A stretch of DNA of 8,199 nt, taken from NCBI GenBank assembly GCA_028708485.1, contig JAQVYZ010000033.1:1-8199 (forward strand), written 5' to 3'. The translations under genes and the position numbers were made by a program. The DNA is from Caldisericia bacterium. Its GTDB lineage: Bacteria; Caldisericota; Caldisericia; UBA6126. The notes under the pieces are model-generated. The model made no database searches. It was given only the letters and a program-made list of their open reading frames with translations, and was not told where the DNA came from. The first letter of the stretch is position 1; every line of letters begins with the position of its first letter. Below, in pieces: positions 1 to 7,600 of the stretch.

Positions 1-1
1 A

Positions 2-1330
2 GACAGCGATAAAAAAATGATTGAAATCTCGCTGGACAAGGAATATCCTTCTTTATCCCTTTTTACGGTTCAAATCACCTCTGATAGTCAATTCCGAAAT
101 CCTGAGAAAACCGGACCGGTGGTTTTGGGAGTTTCTTCTTCAAGAGAGCCAAGAACCATGGTTTCCGCTCCTTACCAGATTATCCCACTACCGATGACGG
201 ATATGATGATTCTACCGACTGTACCGGATGGAAAAGAGAATTTTTATATTACTGAGCCGGAAATTACTTTTCAAACGAAATCGTTCGACAGTCATCGCGT
301 AAAAACGTATTATAAACTCAACGAGGGGGAATGGATCGAATATATCCAGAAAATTCGTTTAGGTTCGGGTGAATATAAGATATCCTATTACAGTGCTTAC
401 AGCGATTCTGCAAAAGAGCCAATCCACACTTACCAATTTTCCGTCGATACCCGCAAACCCATTCTTGTTCTGCCGGAATTACCGATTTATACGAATTATA
501 ATCCTTATCTTCTGGAAATGAATCTGATTGAATCGAATTTCCTGGAAGCCATTGTACAGACACAATCCATTACTTCATTAGTGGAAGGTAAGGTGAAAGT
601 CTACCTGAATTTAACGGAAGGCATGAATACCATCAGTATTCTGGTCATCGATAGAGCCGGTAACGAGAGTGAGTTGGAACTCCAGGTCGTCTTGGATGTG
701 ACCAGCCCTGAATTTACGTTAATGACTCCGACACCTTGGATGAAATCTATCCGTAAAACGATACTCTTATCCGGTCAGGTAGAAAAAGATGCCATCTTGA
801 CTGTCAATGAACAGAGTATTCCGAATGAAAATGGGGTATTCAGGATGAACTACACATTGAAATCCGGGATCAACACCTTGGAATTTTTAGCGGTCGATAA
901 AGCCGGTAACACGAAAAAGTATTTGGCGCCAGTCACCTATTACCCGAGTTTCTTTGCTTTTATGACGATCGGGAAGAGAACTGCGGATACCTCATTCGGT
1001 GTTGTGGAATTGCCCGATGCTCCCTTCTTATACGCCAGCACCTTTATGGTTCCCTTACGTTTATTTGTGGAGCTGCTTGGTTTTACAGTAGAATACGAAC
1101 CGGTCTTTCAAATGATCACGATCCGAGATGATTCTGGCAAGGAAATCATTACCCAAATTGGCAATTCGATATATACTGTAAACGGAGAGAAGAAGAATTT
1201 GCCGGTTCCCCCGGTGATAAAAAATGGAAGGACTTTTGTACCAATACGGTTGTTTGCGGAAGAGTTTGGTTTTCGGGTAACGTATACAGAGAAACCTCCA
1301 TCGGTACGATTGACATTTTATGAAAATTAG
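2..1330 (+). CDS. Surface protein with KNP-type repeat tail, Ig-like domains and C-terminal stalk domain (5' partial)
   Basis: The frame is open to the left edge. The first ATG (17) has no Shine-Dalgarno, so it is probably an internal Met and the gene starts upstream. Residues are counted from that Met. Residues 1-55 resemble the end of the repeat domains of the large protein at 4575 (NP 28-29, G33, REP 43-45, Y53). Residues 72-147 look like an OmpL47-type beta domain (W..Y, then G.Y.ISYYS, then VDT..P). Residues 150-230 and 231-308 are two Ig-like domains, each with an AGN motif near its end (D-R-AGN 212-216; D-K-AGN 294-298). Residues 325-435 match the stalk/copper amine oxidase N-terminal-like family, with paired motifs VPLRLF (345-350) and VPIRLF (408-413), each followed by E.(L/F)GF. 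The family is found on exported surface proteins and has no known enzymatic role. The signal peptide would lie outside the window. The stop overlaps the glycosyltransferase start, suggesting an operon. Domain calls are by eye; the stalk domain is the surest. Confidence 0.88.
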   Translation, partial: DSDKKMIEISLDKEYPSLSLFTVQITSDSQFRNPEKTGPVVLGVSSSREPRTMVSAPYQIIPLPMTDMMILPTVPDGKENFYITEPEITFQTKSFDSHRVKTYYKLNEGEWIEYIQKIRLGSGEYKISYYSAYSDSAKEPIHTYQFSVDTRKPILVLPELPIYTNYNPYLLEMNLIESNFLEAIVQTQSITSLVEGKVKVYLNLTEGMNTISILVIDRAGNESELELQVVLDVTSPEFTLMTPTPWMKSIRKTILLSGQVEKDAILTVNEQSIPNENGVFRMNYTLKSGINTLEFLAVDKAGNTKKYLAPVTYYPSFFAFMTIGKRTADTSFGVVELPDAPFLYASTFMVPLRLFVELLGFTVEYEPVFQMITIRDDSGKEIITQIGNSIYTVNGEKKNLPVPPVIKNGRTFVPIRLFAEEFGFRVTYTEKPPSVRLTFYEN

Positions 1331-3116
1331 CCTTTGGATCCAGCTTATTGCGCTCGGATGCTATGCGCTTACCTTGTTCTATTTTGTCCGACTGCTGATT
1401 TGGCGGTGGATTAGCGATAAACAAGTTTGGCGGAAAAAGCTTCCGCTGGACCGTGACACGTTGAAATATTTGCTCGCGCACCAAGGCGAGTCTTTTCCAT
1501 TTATATCCTTACTGATCCCTGCCAAAAATGAATCAGTCGTGATTCAGGCTACGCTCAGTAATCTGACAAAATTGGATTATCCGGTGGATAGATTTGAAAT
1601 CCTTGTCATTACCGATGAAAGAGAAGAAAAGTCTAATGCGCAGAAAATGCAATCCACCTGGGAATCTCTGCAAAAATATGATAGACAGAAAGCGATCCAG
1701 ATACCGGTGGAGCTCCGCAAAACCTGGTTTTCATACCGCTTTCGAACCGAACCGCACGGTCCTTTTTTCTCTTACTTACACGAAAGACTGAGAAGAGAGT
1801 TTTCCATTGAATACTCTTCAGAGACTTATACAGCAAAATTACCCCTGGTCATTCAAAAAATCGCTCAACAATTATCATTAGACAAAAAACAACTGAAAAG
1901 AACTTTAATGATTGTGATACGTCAGGTATTACCAGATTGCCCATGCAAAATTCAACAATGGCTTTATCGGAATTTTCTGCAATGGATAGAAGGCTTTATT
2001 TCTCCTGATCAGCTATTTCTGGTAGACTCCATCCATCCTGACAGCTGGAAAGCGCTTTTCCCCACCACACTTACTGTGGCAACTCAGACGGCGGAACCAT
2101 TGCTTCGACAGGGATTTCGGATCAAAATTCTGACCGTTCCGGAATGGTATGACGGCGTATACATCAAATCGTTAGGGAAAACTTCCACGGATTCTACTAA
2201 AGGAAGAGCGTTGAACTGGGCTTTACAGAACCTTGATGAGCGGTCTGCGGTCGTTGGATTTTATGATGCAGAAAGCCGACCGGCCAAGGAAGTCTTGCTT
2301 CATGTCGCGTTTCGGTACATCCGGGAAAAAGAGAAAATGCCGATATTGCAGGGCCCATTGTTTCAAGTCAGAAACTTTTATCTCCTGGGTGTACTTTCAA
2401 GGCTAGGGGGATTGTATAAAGCGCTTTCTCATGATTGGTATTTGCCGGTGATTTTTAAAAGTATCCCGTTTGCAGGGGGAACCAACCTGTTTATTCGAAA
2501 ATCCATACTGACCGAAATCAATGGTTTCAATCCGCTTTCTCTGACAGAAGACCTGGAACTGGGCATCCGGGCATTTCAACAAACCGATACCCGCGTAGAG
2601 TTTCTGCCAGTGATTTCCACTGAGCAAACACCCCCCCGATGGCATCAATTTTTTGTCCAGAGACTGCGTTGGGCTTCTGGTCATCTTGAAGTGATGAACT
2701 CGCTCTCTCCAAAGACAAGGTTGTTTTGGCAATTATTCATTCAAGGTCCGTTGGAATGGCTGACCTATCAATTTACTGGATTGGTTGTCTTGGTGATGAA
2801 TCTCTGGTTTTTGGGGATTAAACTACATTTCTTTCCAGCGATTCAAACCTCCGTCTCCCCGTATATATCTTATGCACTGGCTTTGTTAAATATCCCGTAT
2901 ATCCTGTTTTCTTTTTATTGTTTGCACCGTTATGCCTTCACCTTTGATAGCAACCTTCGTTCCGATTCACTATTCGGAAGGATGGATTGGTTAAAATTAA
3001 TCGTTTCCGCCTTGTTTGTTTTTTTACTGCCTCTTCCCTATACATATGCGATTTGGCTGAGAATCATCGGTAAAGCACCCACTCGCTGGGTAAAAACCGC
3101 CCGTACCGCCGAATAA
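1320..3116 (+). CDS. Membrane glycosyltransferase family 2 (cellulose synthase-like) with a large insertion
   Basis: Predicted inner-membrane enzyme that transfers sugar from a nucleotide sugar, probably for a surface or exported polysaccharide; donor and product cannot be read from sequence. One N-terminal membrane helix (5-27) precedes the GT-A domain: PAKNE (67-71), VITDE with nucleotide-binding D99, KGRALNWAL (294-302), a DxD-like D-A-E (316-318), GGTNLFIR (386-393), LTED with probable catalytic D411, and QRLRW (447-451), the Q..RW motif of processive GT2 enzymes. Three C-terminal membrane segments lie near 477-500, 513-535 and 556-582. Between about 104 and 262 lies a stretch of some 155 residues, basic and partly helical-looking, which separates strands that are normally close in GT2 proteins. 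The start ATG overlaps the previous stop by 11 bases and has no clear Shine-Dalgarno, so translation is probably coupled. A terminator follows directly. Fold and family are confident; processivity is inferred. Confidence 0.93.
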   Translation: MKISLWIQLIALGCYALTLFYFVRLLIWRWISDKQVWRKKLPLDRDTLKYLLAHQGESFPFISLLIPAKNESVVIQATLSNLTKLDYPVDRFEILVITDEREEKSNAQKMQSTWESLQKYDRQKAIQIPVELRKTWFSYRFRTEPHGPFFSYLHERLRREFSIEYSSETYTAKLPLVIQKIAQQLSLDKKQLKRTLMIVIRQVLPDCPCKIQQWLYRNFLQWIEGFISPDQLFLVDSIHPDSWKALFPTTLTVATQTAEPLLRQGFRIKILTVPEWYDGVYIKSLGKTSTDSTKGRALNWALQNLDERSAVVGFYDAESRPAKEVLLHVAFRYIREKEKMPILQGPLFQVRNFYLLGVLSRLGGLYKALSHDWYLPVIFKSIPFAGGTNLFIRKSILTEINGFNPLSLTEDLELGIRAFQQTDTRVEFLPVISTEQTPPRWHQFFVQRLRWASGHLEVMNSLSPKTRLFWQLFIQGPLEWLTYQFTGLVVLVMNLWFLGIKLHFFPAIQTSVSPYISYALALLNIPYILFSFYCLHRYAFTFDSNLRSDSLFGRMDWLKLIVSALFVFLLPLPYTYAIWLRIIGKAPTRWVKTARTAE

Positions 3117-3122
3117 TCTTCC

Positions 3123-3156
3123 TGCCCAACGGGGTTCTTGGGCATAACTTTTTTTT
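3123..3156 (+). terminator. Intrinsic terminator after the glycosyltransferase gene
   Basis: A perfect 7-bp GC-rich stem, TGCCCAA (3123-3129) and TTGGGCA (3138-3144), with an 8-base loop is followed after four bases by a run of eight T (3149-3156). It begins seven bases past the stop codon at 3116. This should end the transcript of the surface protein and glycosyltransferase genes and separates it from the ATPase gene. Confidence 0.8.
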
Positions 3157-3172
3157 AACTTCCTGTTAAAAA
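3152..3172. repeat. Perfect 8-bp inverted repeat overlapping the terminator T-run
   Basis: TTTTTAAC (3152-3159) and GTTAAAAA (3165-3172) are exact reverse complements around a 5-base loop. The left arm uses part of the T-run of the preceding terminator, so the two structures overlap. The stem is A/T-rich and weak. It gives the minus strand a T-run too, but nothing is encoded on that strand nearby. Function unknown. Confidence 0.5.
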
Positions 3173-3213
3173 TTCTTATTTTCTGAAAATCGGTATCGCA
3201 TGCCTATTTAGTC

Positions 3214-3242
3214 AAAGGTGGAGTTGCATTTTTATGAAATAA
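3214..3242 (+). other. Orphan Shine-Dalgarno followed by ATG-AAA-stop
   Basis: AAAGGTGGAG (3214-3223) is close to the consensus ribosome binding site. Ten bases later comes ATG AAA TAA (3234-3242), so translation would end after two residues. A second ATG at 3254 reads M-K-K-K-stop. The arrangement resembles the start of the secreted protein gene at 4575 (AAAGGAGAG, then ATG AAA AAA). It could be a decayed gene start, a minimal upstream ORF, or chance in AT-rich DNA. Confidence 0.35.
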
Positions 3243-3262
3243 ATTAAGCAAAAATGAAAAAA

Positions 3263-3288
3263 AAGTAAAATATATGTCTATTTTACTT
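3263..3288. promoter_or_regulatory. Perfect 10-bp inverted repeat, candidate operator of the ATPase gene
   Basis: AAGTAAAATA (3263-3272) and TATTTTACTT (3279-3288) are exact reverse complements separated by six bases. The right arm shares two bases with the TTGACA box at 3287-3292, the position expected for a repressor site overlapping a -35 element. A transcribed A/T hairpin is the other option, but it has no G/C core. The operator role is inferred from position only. Confidence 0.4.
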
Positions 3289-3315
3289 GACAAATTTGAC
3301 AACTATATGTAAAGT
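3287..3315 (+). promoter_or_regulatory. Possible sigma-70-type promoter of the ATPase gene
   Basis: A consensus -35 box TTGACA (3287-3292) is followed after 17 bases by TAAAGT (3310-3315), which matches 4 of 6 positions of TATAAT including the first two bases and the last. A second TTGACA lies at 3296-3301, so TTGACAA occurs twice, nine bases apart. If used, transcription would begin at or next to the ATG at 3322, giving a leaderless or nearly leaderless mRNA. This fits the lack of a good ribosome binding site, but the -10 is weak. Confidence 0.3.
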
Positions 3316-3321
3316 GAAAAT

Positions 3322-4491
3322 ATGTATAAAGAGCGGGATCTATTACAACAGATTTTGCCTTATTTCTATACCAATGAAGCTATTATTATCACTGGAATGA
3401 GACGAGTTGGTAAAACTACCCTATTGAAAAATATTTTTTCCGAAATCGACTCAAAAAACAAATTATTGTTGGATCTGGAGAATCCAATCAATCGAAAATA
3501 TTTTGAGGATGATAACTACGAAAAAATAAAATCTTCTTTGGAAATATTAGGACTCGATTTTTCCAATCGTGTGTATTTATTTTTAGACGAAATACAATAT
3601 ATGCAAAATATAGCTTCGGTAATGAAATATTTCATCGATTCCTGGAAAGTAAAATTCTTCGTAACCGGATCAACAAATTTCTACACACGTAATATATTTA
3701 ATGAATCTCTGTCGGGTCGAAAGCTTATTTATGAACTCTTTCCGTTAACTTTCCGGGAATTTTTATCTTTTAAAGGTCGAAAAGTAAATCTTCCTGGTCA
3801 TATTGAAGATATTTCAAAGCCTATTTTTGATATGCTGTCGAATCTTTACGATGAATATCTTTTGTTTGGTGGTTTTCCGGAAGTAGTAAACAAAAAAACG
3901 ATTGAGGAGAAAAAAAAGACTTTGGAAGATGTGTTTGCTTCCTTTTTTAAGTTTGAGGTTGTACAGCTAAGTAACTATCGAAAGAGTGATGTAATCAGAG
4001 ATTTAATGCTATTGTTAATGCGTAGGACCGGAACGCGCCTGGATATTCATAAAATATCTCAGGAGTTGAGTATATCCAGGGCAACCACGTATGAGTATCT
4101 TTCCTTTTTAGAAGGATCTTATTTTATACAAATTATCCGTCCATTCGGATCTACTAATGTAAATGAGATAAAGAAAGCTCCGAAGGCTTATGTATGCGAT
4201 ACCGGATTGGTCAATCACTTTGCACGCATCCCCGAAGAAAACTTATTTGAAAACAGTATTTACCAGAATCTAATGACCAAAGGCACTTTGCAGTATTATG
4301 AACGAAAGAGCGGAACAGGATTACACTTTGTGCTCTCAGGAAAAATCGGTTACCAGGTGTTACTGCATCCTAGGAAATCAGACGCTACAAGGATTATGAA
4401 ACTGGGAGCAGATCTGGAGTTGGATCAGTACTGGATGGTATCGAAAGTGTTCTCTGATTTACCGCATGTATTATATTCTTTTATGTTGTAA
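3322..4491 (+). CDS. AAA ATPase with DUF4143-type C-terminal region
   Basis: Cytoplasmic P-loop ATPase of the AAA_14/DUF4143 group, a common, often mobile-looking family with poorly known function. Visible motifs are Walker A GMRRVGKTT (25-33), Walker B VYLFLDE (84-90) with D89 and E90, sensor-1-like TGS (115-117), LSGR (130-133) and the family motif FPLTFREF (140-147). A winged-helix-like stretch (about 238-270) precedes KAPKAYVCDTGL (285-296), the DUF4143 signature. The 389-residue length is normal for the family. At the C-terminal nuclease-like region, where relatives usually have EVDF and later E-V-K, this protein reads GLHF (333-336) and Q-V-L (345-347), so a nuclease site looks lost. 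In-frame TAA at 3310 makes ATG 3322 the only reasonable ATG start; AAAGTG upstream is a poor ribosome binding site. The gene is visibly richer in A+T than its neighbours, which suggests transfer. It is not obviously linked to the surface genes. Confidence 0.92.
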   Translation: MYKERDLLQQILPYFYTNEAIIITGMRRVGKTTLLKNIFSEIDSKNKLLLDLENPINRKYFEDDNYEKIKSSLEILGLDFSNRVYLFLDEIQYMQNIASVMKYFIDSWKVKFFVTGSTNFYTRNIFNESLSGRKLIYELFPLTFREFLSFKGRKVNLPGHIEDISKPIFDMLSNLYDEYLLFGGFPEVVNKKTIEEKKKTLEDVFASFFKFEVVQLSNYRKSDVIRDLMLLLMRRTGTRLDIHKISQELSISRATTYEYLSFLEGSYFIQIIRPFGSTNVNEIKKAPKAYVCDTGLVNHFARIPEENLFENSIYQNLMTKGTLQYYERKSGTGLHFVLSGKIGYQVLLHPRKSDATRIMKLGADLELDQYWMVSKVFSDLPHVLYSFML

Positions 4492-4556
4492 AGGATGGAA
4501 AGTGTGAACGGGTTATGAAGAATTACGTATTTAACAATAAAGAGCGTGAACCTAAT

Positions 4557-4566
4557 AAAAGGAGAG
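4557..4566 (+). promoter_or_regulatory. Ribosome binding site fixing the start of the large secreted protein
   Basis: AAAAGGAGAG ends eight bases before ATG 4575, ideal spacing. It decides between this start and an in-frame ATG at 4515, which would add 20 polar, charged residues ahead of the signal peptide and lacks a comparable site. The 83-base gap after the ATPase gene shows no convincing terminator, so read-through from that gene is possible. Confidence 0.8.
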
Positions 4567-4574
4567 TTAACGCC

Positions 4575-4652
4575 ATGAAAAAAAGAATTAGTATTTTACT
4601 GACTTTTTTCCTTTTTATCTCATTATTTTCATGGATACAGCCAGTCAGGGCT
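4575..4652 (+). other. Signal peptide of the large secreted protein
   Basis: The 26 codons encode a basic N-terminus (K2, K3, R4), a hydrophobic core (about 5-21) and a V-R-A cleavage motif; the mature protein would begin L-D-P-A-D. There is no lipobox cysteine, so signal peptidase I export is expected rather than a lipoprotein. Confidence 0.88.
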
Positions 4653-7600
4653 TTAGACCCTGCTGATGTAACACCGCTGCCGCATACAAGCGGTCAACCG
4701 GCTCAATATACAATTGATTTTGTGTTAGGATCTGGTGCAGCTTATGCAATTCCAGCAACCGGGTATTTTAAAATCACGTTTCCCTCTGATACAAAACTAC
4801 CCACCTCTATCGCAAAAGCAAATGTGACTGTCAACGGGGGCAATCCTGCCACCGATCCTACCATATCCAGTCAGGCGGTTAAAATTCCTACACCAACAAC
4901 CTATGCTGCCGGATCTCCCATTAGTATCGTATTTGCATTAGCAGCGGGTATCAAAAATCCGACCACTCCTACCGGTATGATTCGATTAAAAGTGGAAACC
5001 GGTTATTTAGTAGGTACTACTGAAACCAAAATCGAAGGTCCTGTCGATTCCAACAAGTACTTTATCGGATATGCCGCTAAAGTCACCCCGACACCGAATA
5101 CGGATGCTCCTGCAACCGGCACGGAATATGCCGAATACAAAGTAGAGTGGAAAACCGGTAATGAAGGGGCGTTAACAAAAAATACAGACACTATCAAGAT
5201 TGTGTTCCCAGCTGGCTATTCCATCCCTATTTGGGAAGGTTTAGGATACATTCCGGGGAATTATATTCTAGTCAATAATACCAAAGTGGCTACCAATGCC
5301 ACCTGTTCTGCTGGCCCTCTCACCATAACTCTCAAGACGCCTGTCGATATTGGAAACAGCACAGCGGTTACCATTATTTTCACCACCCCTATTGGTTTGA
5401 AGAATCCGATTGCTGGTGATTACCAATTGATCGTGAGTTCTTCCAAAGAGGCCATTCCAACAAATTCCAATGAATATACGATATATAACGCTGTCTCCTT
5501 TGTTGATTTGCTGACACCTACCCCTGCCGGCGTGCAGGGCGTGGTTGTCACCCCCTCTTCAGTGAGTTCTGAAGCAGAATATCGAATTGGTTTGGAAATC
5601 GATATCCCATTATTAGCTTCATTAGGTACAATTAGCATTGCTTTTCCCACAGGCACTACGCTACCTTCTACCATATCGATGCCAGATATTATTTTTTCTG
5701 TCAATGGTACACCCACTGCTTTAGCGCTTGTTCCAACCAAAAGTTCCAATGTCGTTGTGATTACGACTCCAGTCGATATCAGCGCCGGCGATGAGGTTGA
5801 GATTACATTCTTAGTCTCGATGAAGATCAAAAATCCAACCACTGCCGGTAATTATTCTATACAGGCTTTGACTTCTGCCCAGCCATACTACCGAAATTCA
5901 CCCCCTTATGCCATTGGTACCGCTGTCAGCTCACTCAAAATTACCCCATCACCCAATGCAAAAGATGCTGTCAATGCTCGGTACGATGTTGAGTTCAAGT
6001 TAGGTGCCAATGGTGCTTTAACAGCTAATACCGACCAGATTATCATCTTTCTGAATATCGCTGCACCCACTGCCCCTGCCACAATGAGTGCTTCTTCTGT
6101 ATTGATCGGGTCTGATTACACTACTGTTGCCACCAGTGTTGACTCGGTAGTGCCTGCAGATAGTGTGCCTCCCGGGTACACAAAACTCACCGTCACGCCT
6201 CCCAAAAACATCACTGCCAATGCAACGGTGAAAATCACTTTTTTAACAGCCGCTGGGATTAAGAATCCTTCAGTGGCGACGAATTATACAGGTTTTGTCA
6301 AAACATCCAAGGAACCGATTTTAGTCGAATCGCCTTACTACAGTATCACTGATACGGTGGATATCCCGAACGCACCTGTTGTAGAACCACCTTCTACCGG
6401 AGTAGAGGCAAAATATTCCTTTGATATCGTGATTGGTCAAGCTCTCAATATTAATGAAGGTACCATTTCGGTCGCATTTCCTACCGGTACTACTGTTCCC
6501 TCTTCCATCACCCCCGGTAACATTACGATTAATGGTACCCCGTTGACTTTCCCTGTCACAGTATCCAGCGGGATCGTAACGATGACGGTACCTGCTACTT
6601 ATCCTGCAGGTACTACATTAAGTATTGTCTTTACTCAATCCTGTAAAATCAAGAACCCAACGAAAGTCGGTGTGTATTCCTTACAAGTAAAAACTTCCAC
6701 CCAACCGAATTACAGGGTTTCTCCGGTATATGCTATCGGCACTTCTGTGACCGATGTAAAAGTAACACCCATTCCGGATACAAAAGGATCCACGAATGTT
6801 CAATACTTGATTGAATTCAAGCTTGGCTCCACCGGTGCTTTAACAGCCAATACCGATACAGTGGATATCTGGTTGGCGATTGACGCTCCCGTTCCACCAG
6901 CTGTGATTCAACCTGCATCAGTCACCGTCAATGGAAATTATTGTATATCCAATATTGTTGTTGCCGCACCTATTCTTGGAGAACCTACCCAAACTAAACT
7001 GACAGTGACTGTTCCAAAAGATATCTCTGCCAGCCAGACAGTGAAAATTGTTTTCTTAGCTTCCGCTGGACTTAAAAATCCAGTTGAAGGCAATTATAAA
7101 GGATATGTCCGAACTTCAAAAGAGCCGATCATCATGCAATCCACTCTGTACTTGATTACTAATGCAGTTGCTATCACAAACGTAGCTGTAGATCCTCCTT
7201 CCACAAGTGTGGAAGCGAAATACACCATCGATATGCAGATCGGACAATCTTTAACGGAAGATATCGATGAAATTACGGTGACTTTTCCTTCCGGAACGAC
7301 TGTTCCTACCAATATTACTCCAGGTAGTATCACCATCAACGGCACTGTGCTGAAGTTTGCACCAAAAGTCACCAGTGGCTCTGTCACTATGAAAGTACCA
7401 GCAACCCTAGCTGGTCCCTTCCCCATGAATGTTCAAATCATATTCCTCTCCTCTGCAAAGATCAAAAACCCAACCACTGCCGGCATTTATTCATTACAGA
7501 TTAAGACGACATCGCAACCCTATTATAGGGTTTCTCCTGCATATGCCATTGGAACAGCTGTGTCTGCTGTGAAAATCACCCCCACTCCGAACACCAAAGA

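Noticed and set aside
318..563. Minus-strand 81-codon frame inside gene 1, with several Cys residues
   Set aside because: It lies opposite clear Ig-like coding sequence and has no ribosome site; the Cys pattern is not a recognisable zinc-binding motif.
2403..2732. Minus-strand open frames within the glycosyltransferase gene
   Set aside because: They overlap strongly conserved glycosyltransferase motifs (GGTNLFIR, TED, QRLRW) and show no recognisable protein.
3177..3260. Riboswitch in the leader upstream of the ATPase gene
   Set aside because: I compared it loosely with known patterns such as the cyclic di-GMP class and saw no conserved core or multi-stem fold.
3271..3326. Repeated TATATGT/ATATGTA words at 3271, 3304 and 3320 as protein-binding iterons
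   Set aside because: Short A/T words in AT-rich DNA with unequal spacing, and one includes the start codon; chance is enough.
4515..4574. In-frame upstream ATG at 4515 as the start of the secreted protein
   Set aside because: It would put 20 charged and polar residues before the signal peptide and lacks a ribosome site, while ATG 4575 has an ideal one and a normal signal peptide.
3263..4574. Terminal inverted repeats or target duplication marking the ATPase gene as a mobile element
   Set aside because: The palindrome upstream has no partner in the 83 bases after the gene, and no flanking direct repeat was found.
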